Assembly: GCF_022869805.1 (NCBI RefSeq)
Contig: NZ_CP094974.1
Span: forward strand, 2,728,001-2,792,000
From: Halosolutus halophilus
GTDB taxonomy: Archaea > Halobacteriota > Halobacteria > Halobacteriales > Natrialbaceae
Length of the DNA: 64,000 bases
Direction of reading: 5' to 3'
The translations under genes were made by a program, and so were the position numbers. The notes beneath the pieces are model-generated. The model had not been told where the DNA came from, ran no database searches, and saw nothing but the letters and a program-made list of their open reading frames with translations. Shown here one piece after another: positions 50,650-59,198 of the stretch; the first letter of the stretch is position 1; each line of letters begins with the position of its first letter.

Positions 50650-51730
50650 GCGTTCCGCGCGAGACTTCGCCGCAGACGGTGAGCCGATCGCCGATTCGTA
50701 GGGCCCGGACTCGATCGCGGAACCGCTTCGTGGGTTCGAAGGCGGCACACTCGAGTCGCGATCGCGAGTCGGTCCCGTCGGCGCCCGCCGGTGGGCTGGC
50801 GTCATCGGCGTCGTCGTCGGATCGTCCGTTCCGATCGGATTCGAGCGTGACGAAGACGTGGCCACCCCGACGCGTTTCGGGAGCAGTGGCCACCCGACCG
50901 TCGACGCGATAGGCGCGGCCGTCCGCTACCGTCTCGATCGAGCCCTCCTGCAGGTGGACGTCGGTCCCCTGGTTGGTCACGAAGAGCTGGCTCCCGGAGA
51001 CGGGTTCGCTCTCGATGCGATCGGCGACCGCGCGCACGGTATCGGGGTCGTCACCGCGAATGCCGTGGAGGATCGGCCCCGGCGTGTGTGGCACGCAGAC
51101 CGTCTCGTCCTCGCCGCGATCGACGGTGTCCCACACTGTCGGATACCCCCACTCGGCCGCGTCGAAGACGCTCTCGTGGTCGACCTCGCGGGCAGTTCCC
51201 CACCGATCGGGCTCGCGGTAGGAAATGTACTCGTCCGTCCACTCGTCGAGAGCGGCCCAGCTTCCGACGGCCGCCAGCGCACCGACGCGTCCGCGCCCGT
51301 TGCCGGCGCCCCACGATCGATAGTTGTGCCGGTCGATCAGGTCCGTCGCGTCCGCGACCGTTAGCTGCTCCCGGATCGCCCGCCACGTGAATTCGCGCAC
51401 GTCGTCGGGCACCGCCTCGGGTCCGCCGTCGGCCACGACGAGCCCCGGATTCGTCCGCTCGTCCGCCGTCTCCGCCAGCGACGCGAGCCGATCGCGGGCG
51501 AGTTCGAACGCTCGATCGGGGTCGCAGTCGGTGTGGATCGCGAGCGCGGCGTTGCCCCGCGTCTTGTACTCGACCGCGGGGTTGAGCCGAACGAGGAGCA
51601 GTCGGGAGACCCCGCCGTCGGTTTCTCCGGCACCCTGGCGGCGCAGTCGCTCGGCGACCTGCGCCGCGACGTACGTCGTACACATCCCCCGCTCGCGGGA
51701 GTCCGTATCGTCGATTCCGACGACGGTCAT
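50378..51730 (-). CDS. tiaS: tRNA(Ile2) 2-agmatinylcytidine synthetase
   Basis: Modifies C34 of tRNA-Ile(CAU) with agmatine so that it reads AUA codons, essential in archaea. 450 residues. N-terminal kinase-like domain: MTVVGIDDTDSRERGMCTTY and RLNPAVEYKTRGNAALAIHT; then NYRSWGAGNGRGRVGALAAV, HTPGPILHGIRGD, an OB-fold (GGHVFVTLESD) and a C-terminal zinc ribbon CPDCDRTMESAGRNQGYRCRDCG. The substrate tRNA gene is not in this window. ATG at 51730 begins the conserved GIDDTD block. Confidence 0.93.
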   Translation of the reverse strand: MTVVGIDDTDSRERGMCTTYVAAQVAERLRRQGAGETDGGVSRLLLVRLNPAVEYKTRGNAALAIHTDCDPDRAFELARDRLASLAETADERTNPGLVVADGGPEAVPDDVREFTWRAIREQLTVADATDLIDRHNYRSWGAGNGRGRVGALAAVGSWAALDEWTDEYISYREPDRWGTAREVDHESVFDAAEWGYPTVWDTVDRGEDETVCVPHTPGPILHGIRGDDPDTVRAVADRIESEPVSGSQLFVTNQGTDVHLQEGSIETVADGRAYRVDGRVATAPETRRGGHVFVTLESDRNGRSDDDADDASPPAGADGTDSRSRLECAAFEPTKRFRDRVRALRIGDRLTVCGEVSRGTLKLEKFAVRDLVTTERVTPTCPDCDRTMESAGRNQGYRCRDCGTSAAEKVEIDLDRSLERGWYEVPPCARRHVAKPLVRGGFDAPTHPER

Positions 51731-51871
51731 CGTCCGTGGTTGCAACCCGGCGGAGTAACGCCTTTCGGGACGGCGCCGTCGCCGTGAAGAATCGTGAACC
51801 ATTATATAAGGGTGGTGCCGTCTCGATCGGAGAATCGCGTGCCAGCACCACGGTCTAAGCAGGGAAACTCT

Positions 51872-51879
51872 CTTATACG
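51872..51879 (+). promoter_or_regulatory. TATA box of the regulator gene at 51901
   Basis: CTTATACG is centred about 26 nt upstream of the ATG at 51901: leaderless arrangement. Confidence 0.6.
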
Positions 51880-51900
51880 AGGAATAGCTTACAACCCCGT

Positions 51901-52866
51901 ATGTCCCGCTCCGCACTGGTCGGCAACGTGACCGCGATGTTAGAGGACGCGGGATTCGTGGTCAGCGACCGGTGTGCGATCCGGCCGAAGAGTTTCGACG
52001 TCGCAGCGCGGCGCGGTGAGGACCTGTTGCTCGTCAAGATCCTCGGAAACATCGACGCGTTCAACGAGGCGACTGGCCACGAGATGCGACGGCTGGGGAA
52101 CTACCTCCGGGCGACGCCGCTCGTGATCGGACTTCGCAGTCGCGACGAGGACCTCAAACCCGACGTCGTCTACTTCCGCCACGGCGTGCCGGTCTTCAGT
52201 CCCGACACCGCGTACAACCTGTTCATCGAGGACGTGCCGCCGCTGATCTACGCCGCACCCGGTGGTCTCTACGTCAACATCGACGGTGACCTGCTTGCCG
52301 ACGAACGAGAGGACCGCGACTGGAGTCTGGGCCAACTCGCGAGCGAACTCGGCGTCTCACGGCGGACCGTCTCCAAGTACGAGGACGGCATGAACGCCTC
52401 CGTCGAGGTCGCGATGGCCCTAGAGGAGATGTTCGACTCGGAACTGACGAGTCCCGTCGACGTCCTCGAAGGTGCCGACGACGTCCACGAACCGGAGTCG
52501 ACGCCCGACGACCCCGAGGCCGACCCCGGCGACGAACAAGTCGTCGCCGTTCTCACGCGCGCCGGCTACCAGGTCCACCCGACGGTCCGGTCACCGTTCA
52601 AGGCCGTCAGCGAGGACGAGGACGATAGCGACGTCGTCCTCACCGGCCACTCGAAGTTCACGAAGGCCGCCGAGAAACGCGCTCGCATCATGAGTTCGAT
52701 CGGCCACGTCACGCGCACCCGATCGGTCTACGTGGTCGATCGGGCGAAACAGGAGTCCGTCGACGGAACGGCGATCGTCGAGCGCGACGAACTCGAAGAA
52801 CTCCGCGACGCGGACGACCTCCGGGACGTCATCCGGGAGCGGTCCGAACGCGAAGAAGCAGCGTGA
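51901..52866 (+). CDS. Archaeal HTH-type transcription regulator (Cro/CI HTH with N-terminal nuclease-like fold)
   Basis: A 321-residue protein. N-terminal domain ([60 protein letters not shown]) of a restriction-like fold seen in a conserved archaeal family of putative regulators; the middle is a Cro/CI helix-turn-helix ([20 protein letters not shown]); the C-terminus repeats the N-terminal kind of fold ([20 protein letters not shown]). Conserved in haloarchaea and methanogens, regulated genes unknown. Leaderless start at 51901. Confidence 0.88.
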   Translation: MSRSALVGNVTAMLEDAGFVVSDRCAIRPKSFDVAARRGEDLLLVKILGNIDAFNEATGHEMRRLGNYLRATPLVIGLRSRDEDLKPDVVYFRHGVPVFSPDTAYNLFIEDVPPLIYAAPGGLYVNIDGDLLADEREDRDWSLGQLASELGVSRRTVSKYEDGMNASVEVAMALEEMFDSELTSPVDVLEGADDVHEPESTPDDPEADPGDEQVVAVLTRAGYQVHPTVRSPFKAVSEDEDDSDVVLTGHSKFTKAAEKRARIMSSIGHVTRTRSVYVVDRAKQESVDGTAIVERDELEELRDADDLRDVIRERSEREEAA

Positions 52867-52902
52867 TCCGCGGTTCGATCGGTTTTCGGCGGTTCGACCC
52901 AC

Positions 52903-53148
52903 TCAGGCGTACGTCTCTTCCAAGTACTCGACGATGTCGTCGCTCTCCGGCATCCCCTCGACGCCCTGCGCTTCGTCCGTGATGACCGGGACGCCGGTCT
53001 GGCCGCTGACCCTCTCGACCTCGGTCCGATCGGCGTGTGAGCGAGGGACCTCGACCGTGTCGTACTCGAGGTCGAGTTCCTCGAGTTTCGTGCGGACTTT
53101 CGCGCAAAACGGGCAGCCGGGCAGTTCGTAGAAGGTAATGTCAGCCAT
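52903..53148 (-). CDS. Glutaredoxin / GST N-terminal domain protein
   Basis: An 81-residue thioredoxin-fold protein: MADITFYELPGCPFCAKVRT with active site CPFC (12-15), then LDLEYDTVEVPRSH, SGQTGVPVITDEAQGVEGMP (cis-Pro and the ESDD specificity end) and IVEYLEETYA. Works as a small thiol oxidoreductase in the cytoplasm, with gamma-glutamylcysteine or proteins as partner. Single gene, convergent with the regulator at 51901. Confidence 0.92.
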   Translation of the reverse strand: MADITFYELPGCPFCAKVRTKLEELDLEYDTVEVPRSHADRTEVERVSGQTGVPVITDEAQGVEGMPESDDIVEYLEETYA

Positions 53149-53238
53149 AATTCAGCGTTGCCACGGAAGACGTATGAGACCACCGATCGCCCGCGTCGTT
53201 GCCGGAAGCCCGGTTGGACGTGCCGGCGCGGCGGCGGA

Positions 53239-54675
53239 CTAGAAGGCGAGCATGCCGGCGGTGGCCGCGAAGTAGGCGGCGAAGTAGATCACGAAGGCGA
53301 TCGCCAGGATCCACTGCCCGAGCGAGACGTCCTCGCCTTCACCCATCGACGCCTTGATCAGCGGATAGCTCATGATACCGGCGGCGAGGCCGTTCGCGAT
53401 CGAGGTGGTCAGGGGCATGACGGTGATCGTCAGGCCGCCGGAGATCGCCCACGCGGGGTCGCTCCAGTCGATGTCGGCGACGCCCTGGAGCATGATGATG
53501 CCGACCACGACGAGCGCGATGTAGGTCGCGTACTGCGGGATCGCAGCCATCAACGGCACGACCACCAGCGACAGCGCGAAGAGCACCGCGACGACGAGCG
53601 CGGTGAAGCCGGTGCGCCCGCCCTCCTCGACCCCCGTCGAGGATTCGATGTACGTGGTGACCGTCGACGTCCCGATCATCGCGCCGAACGTGGTGCCGAT
53701 CGCGTCGGCCATCAGCGGCCTCTCGATCTCGGGGAGGTCGCCCTCCTCGTCCAGGAAGCCGGCGATCTGAGAGACGCCGATGAGGGTCCCCGCCGTGTCG
53801 AAGAAGTCGACGAAGAAGAACGTGAACACGACGAGCACGAAGACGAGCGGATCCTCGGTAACCTGCCCGAGTCCGTCGACGAACCCGGCGATCAGGGGCG
53901 TAAAGTCGTACTGGACGCCCGCGATCATCTGGGCGATCCCGTCCTGGGTGACCTGCTCGTAGCTGTTGCCCGGCGTGAGCACGCCCGGCGCGACCACACC
54001 GGCGAGCGTGAGCACCCAGCCGGCGATCGCAGTGGTGACGATTCCGATGACGATCGACCCGCGGATGCCGCGGGCCCAGAGGACGAACGTCAGGGCGAGT
54101 CCGGCGAGGGACAGCGCGGCGATCGAACTGGTCGCGACGTTGCCCAGCGTTACCAGCGTCGCTTCGTCGGTCACGACGACCTGCATCTCCTGGAACCCGA
54201 GGAAGAGCAGGAAGACACCGATACCGGCCCCGACGGCGAACTTGACCGGTTCGGGGAAGAGTTCGATGACGTACCGTCGGGCACCGAACGCCGTCAGGAG
54301 AATGAAGACGACACCTTCGACGAAGACGGCCGCGAGTGCCACCTCCCACGGGACCCCGAGACCGAGGACGACGGTGAACGCGAAGAAGGCGTTCAATCCC
54401 ATCCCCGGCGCGAGGCCGAACGGTCTGTTGGCCCAGAACGCCATCACCAGGATGGCCACGACCGACGCGAGGATCGTGGCGACGGCGATCATCTGGAACA
54501 CTTCCTGCCCGGAGTAGCCCTCGATCTGGATCGCCTCGCTGAGGATCGCCGGGTTGACCACGATGATGTAGGACATCGCGAGGAACGTCGTCAGGCCGGC
54601 GAGCAGTTCTGTCTCGAGATCGGTCCCGTACTCCTCGAATTCGAAGTAGTCCGCGATCGCTTCTGTGACCCCCAT
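53239..54675 (-). CDS. NCS2-family (AzgA-type) purine permease
   Basis: A 478-residue transporter with 12-14 helices for adenine, guanine or hypoxanthine uptake. Family features: LLAGLTTFLAMSYIIVVNPA in helix 1, GLAPGMGLNAFFAFTVVLG (helix 3), FFFVDFFDTAGTLIGVSQIA and TSTVTTYIESSTGVEEGGRTG, the last two being the substrate site of AzgA/GhxP-type carriers. N-terminus cytoplasmic (MGVTEAIADYFEFEEYGTDL). Separate gene. Confidence 0.93.
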   Translation of the reverse strand: MGVTEAIADYFEFEEYGTDLETELLAGLTTFLAMSYIIVVNPAILSEAIQIEGYSGQEVFQMIAVATILASVVAILVMAFWANRPFGLAPGMGLNAFFAFTVVLGLGVPWEVALAAVFVEGVVFILLTAFGARRYVIELFPEPVKFAVGAGIGVFLLFLGFQEMQVVVTDEATLVTLGNVATSSIAALSLAGLALTFVLWARGIRGSIVIGIVTTAIAGWVLTLAGVVAPGVLTPGNSYEQVTQDGIAQMIAGVQYDFTPLIAGFVDGLGQVTEDPLVFVLVVFTFFFVDFFDTAGTLIGVSQIAGFLDEEGDLPEIERPLMADAIGTTFGAMIGTSTVTTYIESSTGVEEGGRTGFTALVVAVLFALSLVVVPLMAAIPQYATYIALVVVGIIMLQGVADIDWSDPAWAISGGLTITVMPLTTSIANGLAAGIMSYPLIKASMGEGEDVSLGQWILAIAFVIYFAAYFAATAGMLAF

Positions 54676-54844
54676 ATTGGATAGTCGAGCATACTAATAG
54701 GGCTTAGTTAAGTGTTTTCGTCTCCAGTAACGCGGAGATAGCCACGTTCGTGTATACACGTGGCGGTTGCGACCGTCGATCACGGCGATCCGACCGTCGG
54801 TCGCGAACGAACGTATTTGACCCCGGAGCGTGTACCCCTTTATC

Positions 54845-55507
54845 ATGATGTTTGTTATTGTGGGATACGGTCGGGTCGGCTCGCGGACGGCACGCATCCT
54901 CACCGAGGAAGGCCACGACGTCGTCGTCGTCGACGTCGACATCGATCGTATCGATCGAGCCAGCAAGGCAGGGTTCGACACGGTCCAGGGCGACGGTGCC
55001 GACGAGTCGGCCCTCGTCGACGCGGGAATCGAGGACGCCGACGCGATCGGCGCGTTCACGCCCGATCTCAACGTCAACTTCGCCGCCTGCATGGTCGGCA
55101 CCCACCACGGCTGCCGGACCGTCCTCCGGATCGACGAGGACTACCGCGAGGACATCTACAAGAAGTACGCCGCGGACGTCGACGAGATCATCTATCCCGA
55201 ACGCCTCGGCGCAGCCGGTGCCAAGACCGCCATGCTCGGCGGAGACTTCAACGTCGTCGCCGACCTCGCGGCGAACCTCCAGCTGACCGTCCTCGAGATC
55301 CGAGATGGGTCGCCCGCCGTCGGCAAGCGGATCAGCGAACTCGACTTGCCCGAGGCTGCGCGGATCTACGCCCACGGACGCCAACACGAGTCGCTGACGA
55401 TTCCACTGCCCGGAACGGAACTCGCGGTCGGCGACGAGGTTGCGATCATCGTCGAGACGGACAGGGCGGACGACGTCCGATCGGCGCTGCTGCCGACGAG
55501 CGCCTGA
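54845..55507 (+). CDS. trkA: TrkA-type potassium uptake regulator (RCK: KTN/TrkA-C)
   Basis: A 220-residue cytoplasmic regulator of TrkH/KtrB-type K+ channels. N-terminal Rossmann domain: MMFVIVGYGRVGSRTARILT (GYGRVG), DGADESALVDAGIEDADAIG and the RIDEDYREDIYKKYAADVDE region for NAD/ATP; C-terminal TrkA-C domain (RDGSPAVGKRISELDLPEAA, GTELAVGDEVAIIVETD). Haloarchaea keep molar K+, so many such genes exist; no transporter subunit is adjacent. GTATTTGA about 30 nt upstream fits ATG 54845; ATG 54848 is an alternative. Confidence 0.9.
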   Translation: MMFVIVGYGRVGSRTARILTEEGHDVVVVDVDIDRIDRASKAGFDTVQGDGADESALVDAGIEDADAIGAFTPDLNVNFAACMVGTHHGCRTVLRIDEDYREDIYKKYAADVDEIIYPERLGAAGAKTAMLGGDFNVVADLAANLQLTVLEIRDGSPAVGKRISELDLPEAARIYAHGRQHESLTIPLPGTELAVGDEVAIIVETDRADDVRSALLPTSA

Positions 55508-55822
55508 GACGGGTGGACGAAGCGATGGACGCGGTATCGGACGAGCGGACGATCGAGAACCGTCGGTGACGGACGATCGCCGTGCGAGAGGTCCACTGCC
55601 CTGTTTCGGTCCGGGTGCCTGAGTCGCCCCCGATGGGGCGGCCCCGGGGACCGAAACGGGCGAGGAAGGGGATGGGAGCAGTTTGGGGGGGTAGGCGCGC
55701 AGACGGGAGGATGGGGACGGGTCCGTACAGCGCGCCTATCTTCCACTCGATACTGGGGGAAGTTAAAACTGCGTCAGACGATCGGATGACAGAAGTCAGA
55801 GAGCAGACACGTCGACGCGTTC
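55508..55822. other. Intergenic region between trkA and the DNA methylase
   Basis: 315 bp without a supported gene. It holds the hairpin at 55603-55657, followed by a purine-rich run (55658-55700, GGGCGAGGAAGGGGATGGGA... with a seven-G run) on the + strand. Confidence 0.5.
55603..55657. other. Compact two-stem hairpin between trkA and the methylase gene
   Basis: Outer perfect 10-bp stem GTTTCGGTCC (55603-55612) with GGACCGAAAC (55648-55657). Inside, CGCCCC (55625-55630), loop CGAT, GGGGCG (55635-55640) with two further pairs (one G-T) outward. Both trkA and the convergent methylase gene end well away from it. Could be a two-way terminator, an RNA processing site or a small RNA; no T-tract follows on either strand. 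Confidence 0.55.
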
Positions 55823-56884
55823 TCAGTCGCCGTCACCGTCCTCGAGTCGGAACACCAGGACGTTCTGGTGGACCATCGAGGGGACGAACGAGAACGGGTA
55901 GCCGTAGACGTGGAGGTCCTTGGTCGGATCGTACCAGATCAGGTTCGCCGCCAGCGTGACCGGTGCGGTCGACTCGATCGCCCGCGCGAGGTCCGCCGAG
56001 AGGAATTCGTAGGACTGGTCGCGGTACATGTCGCCGATGAAGACTACGACGTGGCCGTCCGGGGCGACCGCGTCGGTGAACCGATCGAACTTCGTGGCCA
56101 TGTCCGCGAGCCACTCGGCTTTCGTCCCCCCGGTCGACTGCTCGCCGTCCGGCCCGTTATCGAGGTCGTCGCCGTCGCCATCGCCGTCGTCGAACGAGCC
56201 GAGTTTGCTCTCGCGGGTCCGCCGTTCGTTTCGGGTCTGCTCGAGTTCGTCCATGTTCCAGTAGGGGACGTCTGTCAGGAGCAGGTCGATCGAGTCGTCG
56301 GGCACGTCTTCGATCAGGTCGGCACAGTCTCCGCGGCGCATGTCCTGCGGGGCGAGGGGCGGTTCGCCGCGAGCACGACGCTCCTCGTTCTCCCGGTCGA
56401 GGACCGCCTCGTAGACGTCGACCCAGCGATCGTTGCGCTCGAACCCGATCGCCTCCCGGAGGCCCGTCCCCTCGTGCTCGCAGAAACTCGCGCCCAGCAG
56501 GGTCCCGCCGACGCCCGCGAAGGGGTCGAGGACGGTGTCCCCGGCCTTGCTGAACCGACCGATCAGTTCGGCACAGAGCCGTGGCGGCTTCTGGCCGCCG
56601 TGCTCGCTCCGGAGGTCGTGCTGGACGTCCGGGGGGTAGCCCTCGGCGAGCACCGACTTCGTCGCGTACTTCCACTCCGTCCCCGTGAGGTCGTTGACTC
56701 GGTTGCGTTCGTCGTAGACCCCGCGGCCCTCGACGTACCGCTGGTGATCCGCGAGGGCGTCGGTGTCGACGACCTCGCCGTCCTCGACCGGGAGCGCCTC
56801 GTCTCGCGCCCGATCGGCGTCGAACGACCCGTCCTCGTCGGTGAACAGCCGACTCTGTCGATGCCGGTCCCCGTCGTCTGCCAT
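55823..56884 (-). CDS. DNA methyltransferase (N4/N6, possible CTAG-type Zim)
   Basis: A 353-residue SAM-dependent methylase. Motif I: LDPFAGVGGTLLGASF (about 117-132); catalytic motif IV: LLLTDVPYWNM (DPPY variant DVPYW, about 205); the end has GYPFSFVPSMVHQNVLVFR. The N-terminus (RNRVNDLTGTEWKYATKSVL, RSEHGGQKPPRLCAELIGRF) resembles the conserved orphan haloarchaeal methylase family including Zim, which methylates CTAG; that assignment is a guess. No restriction gene is next to it, so it is likely solitary. Acts in the cytoplasm on chromosomal DNA. Confidence 0.8.
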   Translation of the reverse strand: MADDGDRHRQSRLFTDEDGSFDADRARDEALPVEDGEVVDTDALADHQRYVEGRGVYDERNRVNDLTGTEWKYATKSVLAEGYPPDVQHDLRSEHGGQKPPRLCAELIGRFSKAGDTVLDPFAGVGGTLLGASFCEHEGTGLREAIGFERNDRWVDVYEAVLDRENEERRARGEPPLAPQDMRRGDCADLIEDVPDDSIDLLLTDVPYWNMDELEQTRNERRTRESKLGSFDDGDGDGDDLDNGPDGEQSTGGTKAEWLADMATKFDRFTDAVAPDGHVVVFIGDMYRDQSYEFLSADLARAIESTAPVTLAANLIWYDPTKDLHVYGYPFSFVPSMVHQNVLVFRLEDGDGD

Positions 56885-57087
56885 ACCGGGAGTGGTTACC
56901 CCGATACCGTAAATATACTGTCGGCTGTACGTCGGTGTGGTGGATTCTCCGGATTACCTCGACGAATCCCACGGACAGTATACGGCCGCTTTTCACCGGT
57001 CGAGGGGGCGAGCGCAGCAGGGATGGATGCACCTCGTTCGAACGCGGTGACGAACCGGTGTCGCCGGCCCACGAGCAATCCTATCCG

Positions 57088-58500
57088 TCAGGCGAACCAA
57101 CCGAGGTCGACCGTTTCGTCGTCGAGGACCGTCTTGCGGTTGTCGGTCTGGCCGACGTCCTCGTAGGAGATCTCCCCCTCGACCTGCTCGGCTTCCGGTC
57201 CCGGTTCGTTGCCGATGTAGACGACGTTCGGGTTGGTGCCGATGTCCTCGAGCAACTTGAACGTCGAATCGCCGGTCCCGGCTTCGGCTTGGAGGAGTCC
57301 CCGGGCCTCACGCTCTGTTAGGCCGTCGCCGCCCTCGTCCTCGGCCGGTTCAGTCTCGCCCGTGACGACGGCGATCGCTTCCTGGATCTCCTCATCGGAT
57401 GAATTCATGGTCTGCGCTCGAGCCAGCGCGGGGTCGTCGAGGTACTGCCGGGGGTCGCTCTCGGGATCGTTCATGTCGCCGAACTGGATCGCCTCGGGGG
57501 GACAGGCGTCTTCGCAGGCGGTCCGGCCGACCAACTCCTCGCCCTTGGAGCCGTCCTGCCTGGTGGCGCAGAACGTACACTTCTGCATGGTTCCCCGCGG
57601 GCCGCGACTGCTGACCCACCGGCCGCGCTGGTCGTACATGTGGTCTTCCTCGATTTCGCTGACCGGCACCTCGGGCTCTCCCCACTGGAAGTAGTTGACG
57701 CCGTACGGACAGGCGACCTGACAGTACCGACAGCCGATGCAGACGTTGTAGTCGGTCAGCACGAGACCGTCCGAATCCCGCGTGTGACGGGCCGTCGTCG
57801 GACACACCTTCTCACACGGCGCGTCCGTACAGTGCTGGCAGGGGCGAATGAGGCGGTTCCGACCGCCGGGCGTGGTGTCCTCGTAGTCGAGGACGTACAT
57901 CCAGTTCGCGCCCTGGTCCCAGTTGTGCTCTTCCGCACACGAGACCACGCAGGCGAGACAGCCGTCGCACTGTTCGAGATCGAGCACCATGCCCCACTGG
58001 GTGCCCTCGCCGTCCCCGTACTCGCCACCGCCCTCCTCGTCCTCCTGGGTGGCTTCGACTGCCGGTTCGCCGCCGGATTCGGCCGTCCCCCAGGCGCCCA
58101 GTCCGACCGCACCGGCGCCGGCCCCCATCTTCTTCATCACCTCGCGACGCGACTCCTCGTCGACCCCGAACCGCGAGAGCGCCTCGTCGAATCGGCTTCC
58201 ATCGCCGGACTCGACCGGGCGTTCGTCCTCACCGAACTCGGCCAGGACGTCCTCGTGGTACCGATCGTGGAACTCCTCCTCCGACAGTTCCCCCTTCGTG
58301 ACCTTCATCGCGTCTTCGGCCATCTCGAGGCCGAGTTCCGTGTCGTACTCGGTCTCGTCGAGGGACGCTTCGAGTTCCTCCTGCCACGCCTTCCCGAGCG
58401 GGTGGAACGACTCGTCAGCGGAATCGACGTCCTCGTTCGATGTCATCGTTCCCGGGCCCCGTTCGTTTCGTCGAATACGTTCATTGATATCGTCTAACAT
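57088..58500 (-). CDS. Four-cluster [4Fe-4S] electron-transfer subunit (DmsB/PsrB/TtrB-like), Tat exported
   Basis: A 470-residue iron-sulphur protein of the DMSO/polysulphide/tetrathionate reductase type. Four cysteine groups: CDGCLACVVSC, CQHCTDAPCEKVC, CIGCRYCQVACPYG and CTFC...CEDACPP, as expected for four [4Fe-4S] clusters. Before them is a twin-arginine signal set far inside (ESRREVMKKMGAGAGAVGLG, about 118-140), preceded by a long acidic N-terminus, a pattern seen in haloarchaea. A GTTTATTC box (58521-58530, minus) fits ATG 58500 better than ATG 58446. No molybdenum subunit or NrfD-like anchor is adjacent; it is divergent from a HiPIP gene. Confidence 0.88.
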   Translation of the reverse strand: MLDDINERIRRNERGPGTMTSNEDVDSADESFHPLGKAWQEELEASLDETEYDTELGLEMAEDAMKVTKGELSEEEFHDRYHEDVLAEFGEDERPVESGDGSRFDEALSRFGVDEESRREVMKKMGAGAGAVGLGAWGTAESGGEPAVEATQEDEEGGGEYGDGEGTQWGMVLDLEQCDGCLACVVSCAEEHNWDQGANWMYVLDYEDTTPGGRNRLIRPCQHCTDAPCEKVCPTTARHTRDSDGLVLTDYNVCIGCRYCQVACPYGVNYFQWGEPEVPVSEIEEDHMYDQRGRWVSSRGPRGTMQKCTFCATRQDGSKGEELVGRTACEDACPPEAIQFGDMNDPESDPRQYLDDPALARAQTMNSSDEEIQEAIAVVTGETEPAEDEGGDGLTEREARGLLQAEAGTGDSTFKLLEDIGTNPNVVYIGNEPGPEAEQVEGEISYEDVGQTDNRKTVLDDETVDLGWFA

Positions 58501-58520
58501 AAGACTGACCAGCCCCGATC

Positions 58521-58530
58521 GAATAAACGA
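58521..58530 (-). promoter_or_regulatory. TATA box of the Fe-S subunit gene
   Basis: TCGTTTATTC on the minus strand lies 21-30 nt upstream of the ATG at 58500, giving a leaderless transcript. Confidence 0.5.
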
Positions 58531-58639
58531 CCGGCATGCATCTGCCGGGGACGGAAACCCCGGCCGATCGAAGCTCGCGATTCCCATCGATTGGGCCGCA
58601 AACCAGGGATTTTTGGAGCGACAGGGCGTACCATGGGGT

Positions 58640-59050
58640 ATGAGTGACGGCGAGTCGCGGGAACCACGCCGCCGATTCCTTCGCATCGCCGGGACCGGCC
58701 CGGTACTAGTGTTCGCGGGCTGTCTCGGCGACGAAGAAGACGGGGACACCGGCGAAGAACGCCCGGCCGACTGGTGTCTCGACCAACTGGAGGGCTCCGT
58801 TCCGGAGGTCGAACGGAACGCAGTGAGTACCGACGGCATCGAGCGGAAAGACGAGAGCGAGTTACTATCGAAGGAGGACGCCGCGTACCAGTGCGGACCG
58901 CAGGAAGGACAGTTGTGCGGGAACTGCACGTTCTACATCGACGACAAGAACGGCGACGGGATCGGTGCGTGTACCGAAGTCGAAGGGATGATCCGATCGG
59001 TCGACTGGTGTGGGATCTGGGCGGCGAGAGAAAAGGCGCCCCAGGAGTGA
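58640..59050 (+). CDS. High-potential iron-sulphur protein (HiPIP), lipoprotein
   Basis: A 136-residue electron carrier. MSDGESREPRRRFLRIAGTG, then LVFAGC, is a Tat signal with lipobox (Cys28), so it is tethered outside the membrane. The mature part ends with the HiPIP cluster region: CGPQEGQLCGNCTFYIDD, then GACTEVEGM and VDWCGIW; CxxC, then Cys and Cys at the family spacing. It carries electrons between a membrane complex and a reductase or oxidase. TTTTTGG upstream fits a near-leaderless start. The divergent gene is the four-cluster Fe-S subunit, a probable redox partner (inference). Confidence 0.88.
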   Translation: MSDGESREPRRRFLRIAGTGPVLVFAGCLGDEEDGDTGEERPADWCLDQLEGSVPEVERNAVSTDGIERKDESELLSKEDAAYQCGPQEGQLCGNCTFYIDDKNGDGIGACTEVEGMIRSVDWCGIWAAREKAPQE

Positions 59051-59198
59051 GCCGGTAGCGGCGGAGTGATACGGACCCGGTGCCCGTCCGATTCGTCGCG
59101 GACCGGGCGGACGAGCCCGCGTCTCCGGCCCGAGGGAGAGGTCCCCGCACGGAGGCCGCAAGCTTTTGCCCCGACTCGTCGAATTCGCGAGCGCACGA

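Noticed and set aside
57923-58639. Extension of the HiPIP gene upstream by 239 codons
   Set aside because: Ser-rich shadow frame opposite the Fe-S subunit; the Tat lipoprotein signal starts at 58640.
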